From Thiopseudomonas sp. (GTDB taxonomy: Bacteria > Pseudomonadota > Gammaproteobacteria > Pseudomonadales > Pseudomonadaceae): a stretch of DNA of 49,572 bases. The notes under the pieces were generated by a model. It saw only the letters and a program-made list of their open reading frames with translations, was not told where the DNA came from and did no database searches. The position numbers were made by a program, and so were the translations under genes. The stretch spans positions 1 to 49,572 of the forward strand of contig JAHAYO010000083.1 in assembly GCA_018384595.1 (NCBI GenBank), given 5' to 3'. Positions within the stretch are counted from its first letter, which is position 1; each line of letters begins with the position of its first letter. Below, piece by piece: positions 27,318-38,047 of the stretch.

Positions 27318-29141
27318 ATGCGCAGGATTTTTTATTCATACGCTGGACTGGCGCTGCTGGCCTGTGCGCTGTTGCTGTTTAATGCGCTGACCGGCAGCCT
27401 GTTGAAAAATGCGCAACTGGATCTGACCGAAAACCGGCTGTACAGCCTGTCGGACGGTACCCGCCAGTTGCTGGCGGAGCTGGAAGAGCCGGTTGAATTG
27501 CAGCTTTTTTTTTCCAGCCGCGCCGCCCGCGATCTGCCGCAGGTGCGTCAGTATGCGCGGCGGGTTCAAGAGCTGCTTGAGCGTTACGTAACGTTGGCCG
27601 GTGGTCGCCTGACTCTGGAACTGATTGACCCTGAACCCTTCTCGCCGCAAGAGGACGAGGCCGCGCTGCTAGGGTTGCAGTCCGTGCCCTTGCCGATGGG
27701 CGACAGTCTGTATCTAGGACTGGCCGGGCGCAATGCGCAGGGGCGGCAGGCGGCCATCCCCTTGTTTGCGCTGGATCAGGAAGCCTTTCTTGAATACGAA
27801 CTGAGTCGGCTGGTGTACAGCCTGTCGCGCAGCCGTCAGCCGGTGGTGGGGTTGTTGTCCGGCTTGCCGCTGGAAGGCGGTTTTGATCCGGCTGCCGGTC
27901 AGCAACCGCCCTGGCTGGTGCTGGATCAGGTGCGTCAGCAGTTTGCGCTGGAGTTTCTGGATACCGGTGTGGACGAAATTCCGCCGCAAGTGGATGTACT
28001 GTGGTTGGTACATCCGCACACCTTGTCGCAGCCAACCCTGTATGCCATTGATCAATTTGTGCTGCGTGGTGGGCGCTTGCTGGCCTTTATTGATCCGCTG
28101 AGTGAGCGCGATACGCTGCATGAACTGCAGCAGGCGTTGGGTGAAGGACGTGATTCCGGTATGCCGCAACTGCTGCGCGCCTGGGGTGTGGAATTGCAGG
28201 CGGGCAGGGTGCTGGCGGATGCCGGCTATGCGATGACGGTCAGTGCGGGGGAGCAGCAACGCCCAGTGCGTCATCTGGCTTGGCTGGATGTGCCGGCGGC
28301 GGGACTCAACCGCGAGGATGTGGTCAGTGCGCGGCTAGAGCGCCTGACGTTGGCTTCGGCAGGCATTTTGCAGCCGCTGGACGCTGCGACCACCCGCTTT
28401 GTACCGCTGGTGCAAAGCTCGGAACTGGCCATGCCGCTGGCGGCAGCGCGGCTTAATAGCCTGACCCACCCAGGCGAGCTGTTTGCCGGCATGGAGCCAA
28501 CCGGCGAGCAGTATGCACTGGCTGCCCGCATCAGCGGCCCGGCGCACAGTGCCTTTGCCGATGGGCTGGAGGGGCAGTTGCCGGGGCTGACGCAAGCGGC
28601 TGATATTCAAGTCATTCTGGTGGCTGATACCGACTTGCTGGCTGATGCCATGTGGGCGCAGGTGCAGGAGTTTGGCGGTCAGCGTATGCCGCTGGCCTGG
28701 GCCGACAATGCCAGCCTGCTGCTCAATGCGCTGGACAATCTGTCAGGTTCACAGGCATTGATCGGCGTGCGTACCAGCGGCCAGTTTAGTCGTCCTTTTG
28801 AGTTGGTCGAGCGCATCCGTAGCGGTGCCGCCGAACGCTTTCGCGACACGGAGCAGCAACTGCAACTACGACTGGCACGGGTAGAACAGCAGATTGAAGA
28901 GGTGCAGCAGACGCCCGAAGCAGGCGAGAAAAAACGCGAGCAAGAGCAGCTGTTGCTACAGCAGTACCGGATGGAACAGCTCGATGTGCGCAAGGCGCTG
29001 CGCGAGGTGCGTTACCAGCAAAACGCCGATATTGAGGCGCTAGGGCGGGCGGTAAAACTGTTCAACCTGTTGTTGATGCCTGTGCTGCTGAGTGTGGGGT
29101 GGGTGCTGTTTGGGCTGCACCGGCGCAGCCTGCGTGACTGA
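27318..29141 (+). CDS. GldG-like ABC transporter auxiliary component
   Basis: 607-aa protein with an N-terminal membrane helix (YAGLALLACALLLFNALTG), a large periplasmic region, and a C-terminal membrane helix (LFNLLLMPVLLSVGWVLFGLHRR). The segment LDLTENRLYSLSDGTRQLLAELEEPVELQLFFS is the hallmark start of the GldG / ABC_transp_aux family. LSGLPLEGGFDPAA and the LLAFIDPLSERD region also fit. A Gln/Glu/Arg-rich coiled coil lies at about 505-575, before the last helix. In the family it pairs with GldF to form the exporter with GldA. The stop is 43 nt from the convergent rhlB. Confidence 0.87.
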   Translation: MRRIFYSYAGLALLACALLLFNALTGSLLKNAQLDLTENRLYSLSDGTRQLLAELEEPVELQLFFSSRAARDLPQVRQYARRVQELLERYVTLAGGRLTLELIDPEPFSPQEDEAALLGLQSVPLPMGDSLYLGLAGRNAQGRQAAIPLFALDQEAFLEYELSRLVYSLSRSRQPVVGLLSGLPLEGGFDPAAGQQPPWLVLDQVRQQFALEFLDTGVDEIPPQVDVLWLVHPHTLSQPTLYAIDQFVLRGGRLLAFIDPLSERDTLHELQQALGEGRDSGMPQLLRAWGVELQAGRVLADAGYAMTVSAGEQQRPVRHLAWLDVPAAGLNREDVVSARLERLTLASAGILQPLDAATTRFVPLVQSSELAMPLAAARLNSLTHPGELFAGMEPTGEQYALAARISGPAHSAFADGLEGQLPGLTQAADIQVILVADTDLLADAMWAQVQEFGGQRMPLAWADNASLLLNALDNLSGSQALIGVRTSGQFSRPFELVERIRSGAAERFRDTEQQLQLRLARVEQQIEEVQQTPEAGEKKREQEQLLLQQYRMEQLDVRKALREVRYQQNADIEALGRAVKLFNLLLMPVLLSVGWVLFGLHRRSLRD

Positions 29142-29183
29142 GCCAGACCACGGCGCTGGCGCGCCATGGCTGTGCAACTGTCA

Positions 29184-30608
29184 TTAGCGACCGTGGCGTG
29201 GCGGGCGCTTGAGCAAGTGTTGTGGCGGGGTTTCGCAGTCGATGCGTCGGCCTAGCAGCTCTTCAATCGGTGGCAAAGCAAAGGCATCGTTTTCACCGGC
29301 AAAGCTGATGGAGACGCCGCTGCTGCCGGCGCGGCCGGTACGGCCAATACGGTGGATATAGTCGTCGGGGTCTTCCGGCAGGGTGTAGTTGATTACGTGG
29401 CTGATGTCGTTGACGTGAATCCCACGCCCTGCCACATCGGTGGCCACCAACACCTTGATCTTGCCTTCGCGAAACTGCTCCAGCACGCGCACGCGCTTTT
29501 GTTGCGGCACCTCGCCAGACATCTGAGCGGCGTTGATGCCGTCACGCAGCAGGCGCTCTTCGATGCGGCGTACCTCATCGCGGCGGTTGGCAAACACCAT
29601 CACCCGTGACCAGTCGTTTTCTTGGATCAGATTGTACAGCAGGCTGTATTTGTCTTGCTCGGCCACTGCATAGACGTGCTGTTCGACGGTGTCGCTGGCC
29701 ACTTGCTCGGGTTCGATTTCGACAATGGCGGGGCGCACCGTCCACTGGCCGGCCAAGTCCATGACCTGATCGGTAAAGGTGGCGGAAAACAGCAGCGTTT
29801 GCCGTTGTTCTTTGTGTGGCGTCTGGCGAATGATCTGGCGTACCTGCGGGATAAAACCCATATCCAGCATGCGGTCAGCTTCGTCCAGTACCAGCACTTC
29901 GACCAGATCCAAATGCACTTCACCGCGCTGGTGAAAGTCCATCAAGCGGCCTGGAGTGGCAACCAAAATATCGCAATAGCGCGCTTCCAGTTGGCGCAGC
30001 TGCTTGTCGAAATCCATGCCACCAATAAAGCTCATGACATTGAGCTTGCAGAAGCGGGTTAGGGCTTCGGCGTCTTTGGCAATCTGCATCACCAGTTCGC
30101 GGGTGGGGGCAATAATCAGCGCGCGCGGCTCGCCCATGTAGCGTTCTTCAGGCGGCGGGTTTTCCAGCAGTTGGCTGATGGTGGAAATCAGAAAGGCGGC
30201 GGTTTTGCCGGTGCCGGTCTGGGCGCGGCCAATGGCGTCGTGCCCTTTGAGGGTGTGGCCCAGAACCTGCGCCTGAATCGGCGTGCAATAAGGAAAGCCC
30301 AGCGCTTGGATGGCGCGCATCAATTCGGGCTGCAGTTGAAAGTCATGGAAACGGGTTTTGCCTTCCATAGGCTCGACCACAAAATCCTGCAGCGACCAGT
30401 TGTCGTCGACACTGACGGCCGGCTTACGGCTCTGGCGTCCCTTGCGATTACGTGTGTTTTTGTCGGCGGTAGCCGTATCGGCTTGTGGTTGGCTCGGCGC
30501 GGGCGGGCGGGCGGCTTCGTTGACGGGTTGAGGTTGCGGGCTAATAGCAACCTGTGACGGTTCTTTCTGGGGAATGATTTTCTTAAGTGCCTTGAGCACG
30601 GCGTTCAC
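29184..30608 (-). CDS. rhlB: ATP-dependent DEAD-box RNA helicase RhlB
   Basis: 474-aa RNA helicase. The first about 85 residues are a basic, Pro/Gln-rich, probably disordered extension. The helicase core follows: Q-motif region [26 protein letters not shown], motif [21 protein letters not shown], motif [18 protein letters not shown], and motif [12 protein letters not shown]. The [28 protein letters not shown] wording matches pseudomonad RhlB rather than RhlE or DeaD. RhlB unwinds structured RNA and in many bacteria works with RNase E; that partnership is inferred. It is a single gene, convergent with the GldG-like gene. Confidence 0.9.
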   Translation of the reverse strand: MNAVLKALKKIIPQKEPSQVAISPQPQPVNEAARPPAPSQPQADTATADKNTRNRKGRQSRKPAVSVDDNWSLQDFVVEPMEGKTRFHDFQLQPELMRAIQALGFPYCTPIQAQVLGHTLKGHDAIGRAQTGTGKTAAFLISTISQLLENPPPEERYMGEPRALIIAPTRELVMQIAKDAEALTRFCKLNVMSFIGGMDFDKQLRQLEARYCDILVATPGRLMDFHQRGEVHLDLVEVLVLDEADRMLDMGFIPQVRQIIRQTPHKEQRQTLLFSATFTDQVMDLAGQWTVRPAIVEIEPEQVASDTVEQHVYAVAEQDKYSLLYNLIQENDWSRVMVFANRRDEVRRIEERLLRDGINAAQMSGEVPQQKRVRVLEQFREGKIKVLVATDVAGRGIHVNDISHVINYTLPEDPDDYIHRIGRTGRAGSSGVSISFAGENDAFALPPIEELLGRRIDCETPPQHLLKRPPRHGR

Positions 30609-30857
30609 TTACAGGTTGTTGAAATTGCTGCTAGTGTAAGCGATTTGGCGGTTTTAGGCGAAGGAAAACACAGAAAGGATGGCCGTGACCCAGGACTAGA
30701 CTGCAGCGGCAGTCGCTATCTCAAAGGTGAAAAAGATGGAGGGAAAGCCCTGTGCGAGCGGCTTTTGCTGTGATCCATCATTGCTTTTGACTGCTGTGAT
30801 GGCCTTGTTTGCAGCCTCTTGCGTTACTGAAGAGGCGTGCGCAGATGCAATAGCGGC
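30609..30857. other. Intergenic region between ispB and rhlB
   Basis: 249 nt downstream of ispB and upstream of rhlB (both minus). The one clear structure is a hairpin GCCTCTT (30814-30820) / AAGAGGC (30830-30836), 22 nt past the ispB stop with no U-run, possibly its 3' end. The rhlB promoter should be here but I cannot point to it. Confidence 0.45.
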
Positions 30858-31826
30858 TTACAGACTGCGCTCGACGGCGAAGCGGGCCAGATCGGCCATG
30901 GCGGCTTTGTAGACAGAGTCGGGCAGAACGTCCAAGCAGGCGATGGCTTCTTCGGCAAACTGGCGCGCTTTGGCCGATGTGTAATCCAGAGCACCGCTGC
31001 CGCGCACGGCTTGGCCAATGGCATCGAGGTCTTCAATGCCGCCTTTTTGAATGGCAGTGCGTACCCGTTGTGCCTGCTCGGGTGTGCCCTGACGCATGGC
31101 GACAATCAACGGCAGCGTTGGCTTGCCTTCGGCCAGGTCATCGCCGACGTTCTTGCCCAGAGTTTGCGCATCGCCTTGGTAATCAAGCAGGTCGTCCATA
31201 AGCTGGAAGGCGATTCCTAACTTGTCGCCATATTGGCGCAAAGCCTCGGTCTGTTCGGCGGGCGCATTGACCAGCAGGCCCGCGCACTGAGTGGAGGCTT
31301 CAAATAGCATGGCGGTTTTGGCGCGGATGACTTGCATATAGATGTCTTCGGTGGTGCTGGCGTCGCGCACCTTGGTCAGCTGCAGCACTTCACCCTCGGC
31401 AATCACGCGGGTGGCGTTGGACAACACCTGCAATACCGGAATCGACTCCAGTTGCACCATCAGCTCGAACGAACGGGCATAGAGAAAGTCGCCCACCAGT
31501 ACGCTGGCTGAGTTGCCCCATTTGGCATTGGCCGTGGCGCGGCCACGACGCAGATCAGACTTGTCCACCACATCGTCGTGCAGCAGGGTGGAGGTGTGCA
31601 AAAATTCGATGGACGCCGCCAACTTGCAGGCGCGCTCATCGCACTGGCCCAGCGCATTGGCTGCCAGCAGCGCCAACAGCGGGCGCAGGCGTTTGCCACC
31701 GGCAGAGATAATGTAATCGCCGATTGTCTCAACCAAGGGAACGCGGGAGGTGAGCTGTTCGCGGATCAGGCGGTCTACGGCGGCAAAATCGTCGGTGACG
31801 ACCTGGTAAAAACTCTGGGGTTGCAT
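30858..31826 (-). CDS. ispB: Octaprenyl/polyprenyl diphosphate synthase
   Basis: Trans-prenyltransferase (322 aa) that builds the long isoprenoid side chain of ubiquinone from farnesyl diphosphate and IPP. Both aspartate-rich motifs are present: HDDVVDKSDLRRGR (first DDxxD) and LMDDLLDYQGD (second). GGKRLRPLL is the IPP-binding region. The frame stays open 59 codons upstream, but ATG 31826 gives the usual N-terminus and the E. coli length (323 aa). It is divergent from rplU, the common arrangement in gammaproteobacteria. The exact chain length made (C40 or C45) cannot be read from sequence. Confidence 0.94.
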   Translation of the reverse strand: MQPQSFYQVVTDDFAAVDRLIREQLTSRVPLVETIGDYIISAGGKRLRPLLALLAANALGQCDERACKLAASIEFLHTSTLLHDDVVDKSDLRRGRATANAKWGNSASVLVGDFLYARSFELMVQLESIPVLQVLSNATRVIAEGEVLQLTKVRDASTTEDIYMQVIRAKTAMLFEASTQCAGLLVNAPAEQTEALRQYGDKLGIAFQLMDDLLDYQGDAQTLGKNVGDDLAEGKPTLPLIVAMRQGTPEQAQRVRTAIQKGGIEDLDAIGQAVRGSGALDYTSAKARQFAEEAIACLDVLPDSVYKAAMADLARFAVERSL

Positions 31827-31908
31827 GGCATACCGGGCTCTAAATTGTGTGTGCAGCATGCTAGGTTCCACGGTCGGTGATGTCAAGAAAAGAGCAAGCA
31901 TACGGGGC

Positions 31909-31937
31909 TTGAATACTGGCGTCGCCTTGCGTACAAT
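31909..31937 (+). promoter_or_regulatory. Sigma70 promoter of rplU-rpmA
   Basis: TTGAAT (31909-31914), 17-nt spacer, TACAAT (31932-31937), then a GC-rich discriminator CCGCGC. Predicted start near 31944 gives a leader of about 150 nt. A GC-rich discriminator is typical of stringently controlled ribosomal promoters. Confidence 0.78.
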
Positions 31938-32095
31938 CCGCGCTCCAAAGTTCTGGTTTCGCAACCTTTGCGGAGCCATTTTCAGGCAACCTGCCTTACG
32001 CAAATGTCTGCCGCCCTATCCAGCGGCAAACAGCCATGCCGGACACTACTTATTCCTCTAAAGGGCCGGGTGAGCAGGATTTACGGAGATATCTG

Positions 32096-32407
32096 ATGTA
32101 CGCAGTTATTGTAACCGGTGGCAAACAATACAAGGTCGCTGAAGGCGAATACTTGAAAATTGAAAAGCTGGAAGAAGCAACCGGCAACAGCATCACCTTC
32201 GACCGCGTTCTGCTGGTCGCCAACGGTGAAGACGTGAAAATTGGTGCGCCCGTTGTTGATGGTGCCAAGGTGACCGCTGAAGTGGTTTCCCAAGGCCGTC
32301 ACGACAAAATCCGCATCATCAAGTTCCGTCGTCGTAAGCACAGCATGAAGCGTCAGGGCCACCGTCAGTGGTTCACTGAAGTTAAAATCACCGGTATCCA
32401 GGCCTAA
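32096..32407 (+). CDS. rplU: 50S ribosomal protein L21
   Basis: Ribosomal protein of the large subunit (103 aa), binding 23S r[29 protein letters not shown] and the C-terminal [26 protein letters not shown] are diagnostic. The frame is open 20 codons further upstream, but ATG 32096 is the family start with GGAG nearby. It is followed after 32 nt by rpmA. Confidence 0.98.
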   Translation: MYAVIVTGGKQYKVAEGEYLKIEKLEEATGNSITFDRVLLVANGEDVKIGAPVVDGAKVTAEVVSQGRHDKIRIIKFRRRKHSMKRQGHRQWFTEVKITGIQA

Positions 32408-32439
32408 TCGCTCGGTTTTTTTATTAGGAGAACTTACTC

Positions 32440-32697
32440 ATGGCAACGAAAAAAGCTGGCGGTAGTACACGCAACGGCCGCGACTCGGAATCGAAACGCC
32501 TTGGCGTCAAGATGTATGGCGGTCAAGTGGTAAAAGCCGGAAACATCATCGTGCGTCAGCGCGGTACTGAATTTCACCCGGGCTACGGTGTAGGCATGGG
32601 CAAAGACCACACTCTGTTTGCTAAGCAAGAAGGTGTGATCAAGTTTGAAGTCAAGGGTGCATTTGGACGTCGTTACGTTAGCGTAGTGACTGCTTAA
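32440..32697 (+). CDS. rpmA: 50S ribosomal protein L27
   Basis: Large-subunit protein (85 aa) whose N-terminus reaches the peptidyl-transferase centre. [24 protein letters not shown] and [13 protein letters not shown] are diagnostic. There is no N-terminal extension of the kind cleaved in Firmicutes. The ribosome site is TAGGAG. It ends in an intrinsic terminator. Confidence 0.98.
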   Translation: MATKKAGGSTRNGRDSESKRLGVKMYGGQVVKAGNIIVRQRGTEFHPGYGVGMGKDHTLFAKQEGVIKFEVKGAFGRRYVSVVTA

Positions 32698-32710
32698 TCA
32701 GCCAGACTGA

Positions 32711-32741
32711 AAAAGCCCTGTCTTTATGACGGGGCTTTTTT
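32711..32741 (+). terminator. Intrinsic terminator of rplU-rpmA
   Basis: AAAAGCCCTGTC / GACGGGGCTTTT stem (one G-U pair), 5-nt loop, then a T-run. It separates rpmA from obg, so obg is served by its own promoter (TATACT at 32814-32819 is a possible -10) or by read-through. Confidence 0.88.
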
Positions 32742-32843
32742 GTTTTGTCTTTAACGGATACTTACGCCAGCTGCTGGCCAATAAAGCCAAAACAATAAAG
32801 CCCCACACATCTATATACTACCCGCACCCAAGTGCAGGACTGA

Positions 32844-34061
<1,218 letters not shown>

Positions 34062-34122
34062 TGACCTGCCGGTCTTCACTTCATTGAATGCCAACCCATT
34101 TGTAGCAACAGGATACTGATGC

Positions 34123-35241
34123 ATGCGTGAACAGGTAACGGAGGCCCGTCGCTGGGTCATCAAAATTGGCAGCGCCTTGCTGACCGCTGATGGTCGCGGG
34201 CTGGACCGTGGTGCTATGGCGATCTGGGTGCGGCAGATGGTGGCGCTGCGCGAGGCGGGTATTGATGTGGTGCTGGTGTCTTCGGGTGCGGTAGCTGCGG
34301 GCATGAGCCGGTTGGGCTGGAACAGGCGCCCCGATGCCCTCAATGAGCTGCAGGCCGCCGCGGCAGTTGGGCAGATGAGCTTGGTCAAGGCTTGGGAAAG
34401 CAGCTTCGCCGATCACAACGAACGTACCGCGCAGATTCTGCTAACCCACGATGACCTCGCCGACCGCAAGCGCTACCTGAATGCACGCAGCACCCTGACC
34501 ACCTTACTGGAGCTGGGTGTGATTCCGGTAATCAATGAAAACGATACCGTGGCCACCGATGAAATCCGCTTTGGTGACAACGACACCCTAGCGGCGCTGG
34601 TGGCCAATCTGGTCGAGGCCGACCTGTTGGTGATTCTCACCGATCAGCAGGGCATGTACAACGCCGACCCGCGTAGCAACCCAGATGCACAGGTCATTAT
34701 GCAGGCGGCAGCCGATGATGCCGCGCTGGATGCTGCTGCCGGTGGCAGCGCCGGTGCGCTAGGGCGTGGCGGTATGCAGACCAAGCTGCGTGCAGCACGT
34801 TTGGCGGCGCGTTCTGGCGCGCATACCATGATTGTGGGCGGCAGCATCGAGCGGGTTATTGAGCGTTTGCAGCAGGGTGAGTCGCTGGGCACTTTGCTGA
34901 CCTCTGACCAGTGCCGCGACGCCGCGCGCAAGCAGTGGCTGGCCGGCCACTTGCAAACCCGTGGCACGTTGACGTTGGATGCTGGCGCGGTCAAGGCGCT
35001 GCGCGATGGTCACAAAAGCCTGTTGCCGGTAGGTGTGACTGCGGTCAGTGGCCAATTCCGCCGCGGTGAAATGCTGATCTGTGTGGACGAGCAGGGCCAC
35101 GAAATCGCCCGTGGACTGACCAATTACAATGCTGAAGAAACCGCAAAAATCATGCGCCGCTCATCCGACGAAATCGCCGGTATTCTGGGCTATGTGGGTG
35201 ATGCTGAGCTGATTCATCGGGATAATTTGGTGATGAGTTAA
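34123..35241 (+). CDS. proB: Glutamate 5-kinase
   Basis: Phosphorylates glutamate in the first step of proline synthesis (372 aa). An amino-acid kinase domain ([81 protein letters not shown]) is followed by a PUA domain (about 280-365, [16 protein letters not shown]). Proline feedback inhibition is usual for the family. It lies 61 nt after obgE, as in pseudomonads, and ends in a terminator shared with the convergent nadE. Confidence 0.97.
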   Translation: MREQVTEARRWVIKIGSALLTADGRGLDRGAMAIWVRQMVALREAGIDVVLVSSGAVAAGMSRLGWNRRPDALNELQAAAAVGQMSLVKAWESSFADHNERTAQILLTHDDLADRKRYLNARSTLTTLLELGVIPVINENDTVATDEIRFGDNDTLAALVANLVEADLLVILTDQQGMYNADPRSNPDAQVIMQAAADDAALDAAAGGSAGALGRGGMQTKLRAARLAARSGAHTMIVGGSIERVIERLQQGESLGTLLTSDQCRDAARKQWLAGHLQTRGTLTLDAGAVKALRDGHKSLLPVGVTAVSGQFRRGEMLICVDEQGHEIARGLTNYNAEETAKIMRRSSDEIAGILGYVGDAELIHRDNLVMS

Positions 35242-35263
35242 GCGCAGTCACGCGCGTTATATA

Positions 35264-35287
35264 AGGGCAGCTGGGGCTGCCCTTTTT
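35264..35287 (+). terminator. Intrinsic terminator of proB
   Basis: AAGGGCAGC / GCTGCCCTT with TGGG loop and a T-run (35283-35287), between convergent proB and nadE. Confidence 0.85.
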
Positions 35288-35321
35288 GTTGCCTTGACGT
35301 AACCCGTGGTGAGGTTGGTCG

Positions 35322-36920
35322 CTATAGCCGTCCACTCATTGGCATGCGTCGCTCGCGGCCGAATCCGCGCTGACTCATTTTGGGGCCGGGAGCGGCTTGA
35401 CGGCGCTTAAATTCGTTCAGGTCAATCAGGCGCAGCATGCGGCGAGTCCAGTCGGCGTCCAGCCCGGCAGCCAGCAATTCATCCAGGCTCTGCGTTTCAT
35501 CCACATAGCGGCGCACAATTTCATCCAGCAGCGGGTAGGGCGGCAGGCTGTCGCTGTCTTCTTGGCCAGGGGCCAGTTCCGCGCTGGGCGGGCGGGTAAT
35601 CACCCGCTCGGGAATGGCTGCACCCAAGGTGTTGCGGTAGGCGGCCAAGCGGTAGACCAAGGTTTTCGGAATATCCTTGAGCAGGGCAAAACCGCCGCAC
35701 ATATCGCCATACAGGGTGCAGTAACCTACGGCCATTTCGCTTTTGTTGCTGGTGGTCAGCAGTAATGCGCCTGAGCGGTTGGAGAGCGCCATTAGCAGCA
35801 TGCCACGGCTACGGGCCTGCAGGTTTTGCTCGGTGGTGTCTTGCGTGGGCGCGGGCCAATGCTGCAGCAAGGGCTGCAGTTGTGCGACAAAAGGCTCGAC
35901 CAGCGGTGCCACCGGTGCGACATGGTAGGCCACACCGAGTATGCGAGCCTGCTCAGCGGCATCGTCTTGACTGATTTGCGCAGTGTAGTGGTAGGGCAGC
36001 ATGACGGCGGTGACCTGATCGGCCCCGAGTGCATCCACCGCCAGCGCCAAAACCAGCGCTGAATCAATACCGCCCGATAGGCCCAGCAAAGCGCCCTTAA
36101 AGTGGCAGGCGGCCACATAATCACGCAGCGCCAGCACCAGCGCCTGCCAGGTTAATGCTTCGGCGCTGGGCAGGGCTGCGACTGGCTTCGGGCTTGTTAG
36201 CGCTACATCCAGTCGTTCGGGCACAAAGCCCTGCGCCCTCTGTAGCAACTGGCCCTTAGCATCCAGCACGCAACTATGGCCGTCCTGCACCCGTTCATCC
36301 TGCCCTCCCACCGGATTAACCCGCAGCAGCGGACAGCCTAGCGCCCGCGCGGTGTCGGCCAGTTGTTGCAAACGTTGGGGCAAGCAGTCGTGCCAATAGC
36401 TGTCGGCAGACGGATTAATAACCAGTGCCGGACGGGCTGCGCTCAGTTGCTGCTGCAGGTGGGGAGAGTGGATTTCATCGCCCAGAGCCACCCCTAAGCG
36501 CAGGCCGTCCAGTTCAAACGCGGGCGTCTGCTGACCGGCGGCAAAGTAGCGGTTTTCTTCGGTCAGCGGGTCGTTGTCGGGCAGCTGCTTGTGGTATTGC
36601 CAAACCAGCTGGCCGTGATGAAACAAGCACAGGCTCTGATACAGCTGCCCGTTATCCTCGCGAGGCAGGCCCACAAGGAAAGGCGTTTGCTGGCTCAATG
36701 CGCACAGCTCGGGCAGCAGGGCGTCCACCGCTGCAAGGGTGCTGTGGTACAGCCAGCGGTCTTGCAGCATCTGGCCGGTTAGCGCTAGCGCGGGGAACAC
36801 CAGCAAATCGCACTGCGCCTGGCTGGCGGTGACCGCTTGGCGAATGCTTTCAAGATTGGCGTGCAAATCACCCGAGCGAACATGGATCTGGGCCAGAGTG
36901 ATGCGAGGCAGGGCGGGCAT
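35322..36920 (-). CDS. nadE: NAD+ synthetase with a degenerate glutamine-amidotransferase domain
   Basis: 532-aa two-domain NAD+ synthetase, the last step of NAD synthesis from deamido-NAD. The C-terminal synthetase domain is intact: pyrophosphate loop SGGIDS at 282-287, TTSNKSEMAVGYCTLYGDMCGGFALLKDIPKT and ITRPPSAEL. The N-terminal nitrilase-type glutaminase domain keeps the lysine (K111 in HKQLP). The catalytic Glu of the usual FPEL is Ala (A44 in FPAL) and the catalytic Cys of the usual CEDIW is Gly (G147 in LGDEIH). I checked both codons. The domain therefore looks catalytically dead and the enzyme would have to use ammonia directly. It is a single gene, convergent with proB. Confidence 0.92.
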   Translation of the reverse strand: MPALPRITLAQIHVRSGDLHANLESIRQAVTASQAQCDLLVFPALALTGQMLQDRWLYHSTLAAVDALLPELCALSQQTPFLVGLPREDNGQLYQSLCLFHHGQLVWQYHKQLPDNDPLTEENRYFAAGQQTPAFELDGLRLGVALGDEIHSPHLQQQLSAARPALVINPSADSYWHDCLPQRLQQLADTARALGCPLLRVNPVGGQDERVQDGHSCVLDAKGQLLQRAQGFVPERLDVALTSPKPVAALPSAEALTWQALVLALRDYVAACHFKGALLGLSGGIDSALVLALAVDALGADQVTAVMLPYHYTAQISQDDAAEQARILGVAYHVAPVAPLVEPFVAQLQPLLQHWPAPTQDTTEQNLQARSRGMLLMALSNRSGALLLTTSNKSEMAVGYCTLYGDMCGGFALLKDIPKTLVYRLAAYRNTLGAAIPERVITRPPSAELAPGQEDSDSLPPYPLLDEIVRRYVDETQSLDELLAAGLDADWTRRMLRLIDLNEFKRRQAAPGPKMSQRGFGRERRMPMSGRL

Positions 36921-36970
36921 GGCGGGGTTCCTGTGTGGGCCGGCAAGGGCGGCAAGTCTAGCAAATGCCG

Positions 36971-37981
36971 TTACCAGCTAACACCCACGCCCATCAGGTA
37001 GCGACGGTCGTTGAGGCTGCCTTGGTCACTGCCCACCTGCTCCCATTCGGCGCGCAGTGAAAGTGAGGCCCAGCTGTTGAGCTTGTAGCGCAGCCCGGTT
37101 TCGTGGTCCAGCACATAGTCCACCACCGGAGTGAAGGGCAGGCCGGCTTCGCCCTTGTAATACAGTTCCAGGTTTTTGGCCATGAAGTAGCGGCGATAAT
37201 CCCAGCTGGCGGTGAGGGAGTTGAAGTGTTCGCGCTGGCCGTTGGCAAAGCTGTATACGTTGTGGTTGAACAGGGTGCTGGCCGACAGCGAGCCGAGCGG
37301 ACTATCCCAGAACTGGTAGCCCGGGCCGGTACCGACGGTGGTCTGGCGGCGCAGGTCTTCTATCTGGTCGCTGGTGTATTTGCCCTGGGCCTTCCAGAAC
37401 CAGCGCTGGGTAATAAAATAATCCAGCCCGTAGACGCCGGCAAAACGGTCGGTTTTCTTGCTGTCGTTTTTTGTTTGGTGGTCGTATTAGGCCTCCACCC
37501 CCTGACGCCAGCGGCCATGGCGCAGCTGGTTGTCGAGGTCCAGCTCGTACTTGTCGGAGTCGTGTTCTTTGGGTTTGTTGTCGGCCGGCAGGTGCAGCGC
37601 GCCGTTCCACTGCAGGTCGGGCAGCAGTCTTTTCTCCTGCACTGGCATCAGCTGATGCACATCCTGTAGGCGGATGCTGTGTTCGCTGCCGTTCAGCACC
37701 AGTTGCTGGCCGTGCTCATCGCTGTACAGGTAAACAGGCCGGCTGTCGTCGCCGCGGTGTTGCCGAGCCAGCAGTGGCTGGTCGGTATCGACCGAGGCCA
37801 CCTGTTTGACATCCAGGCTGAGGGTGCCGGCGTAGGCGGTTTTCAGTAACAGGCGGCCGCTATCCAGCAGTACAATAGTGCCGCTGATGCGGTCGCCGTT
37901 TTTTAACTGTACGGTATCAGCTAGGGCATGACCTGTTATCAGTAGGCTACTTAAAGCGTTGTAAATCAATAGGCTGCGCAT
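36971..37981 (-). pseudogene. DUF481 outer-membrane protein gene with one in-frame stop
   Basis: A 337-codon frame that would encode a DUF481 (YdiY-like, 'salt-induced') outer-membrane beta-barrel protein. It has a signal peptide (LLIYNALSSLLITGHALA), then DTVQLKNGDRISGTIVLLDSGRLLLKTAYAG, and a barrel half with alternating aromatic strands ending GVGVSW. Codon 165 is TAA (37487-37489), between GVEA and YDHQTKNDSKKTDRFAG. Reading straight through in the same frame restores an unbroken family sequence, so a single substitution is the only lesion. It is either a fresh pseudogene or a sequencing error. The truncated product would lack the barrel. Confidence 0.85.
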
Positions 37982-38047
37982 GGCGGGTTGAACTCGGGGG
38001 CCAAGGTGGAAACAGAATGTGGACAGGGCGGGGCTAAGACGCTGGAC

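Noticed and set aside
30727..30912. Plus-strand 61-codon frame with a hydrophobic stretch and LFAASC lipobox-like motif
   Set aside because: It overlaps the 3' end of ispB antisense, has a GTG start without a clear ribosome site, and the downstream half is the ispB shadow.
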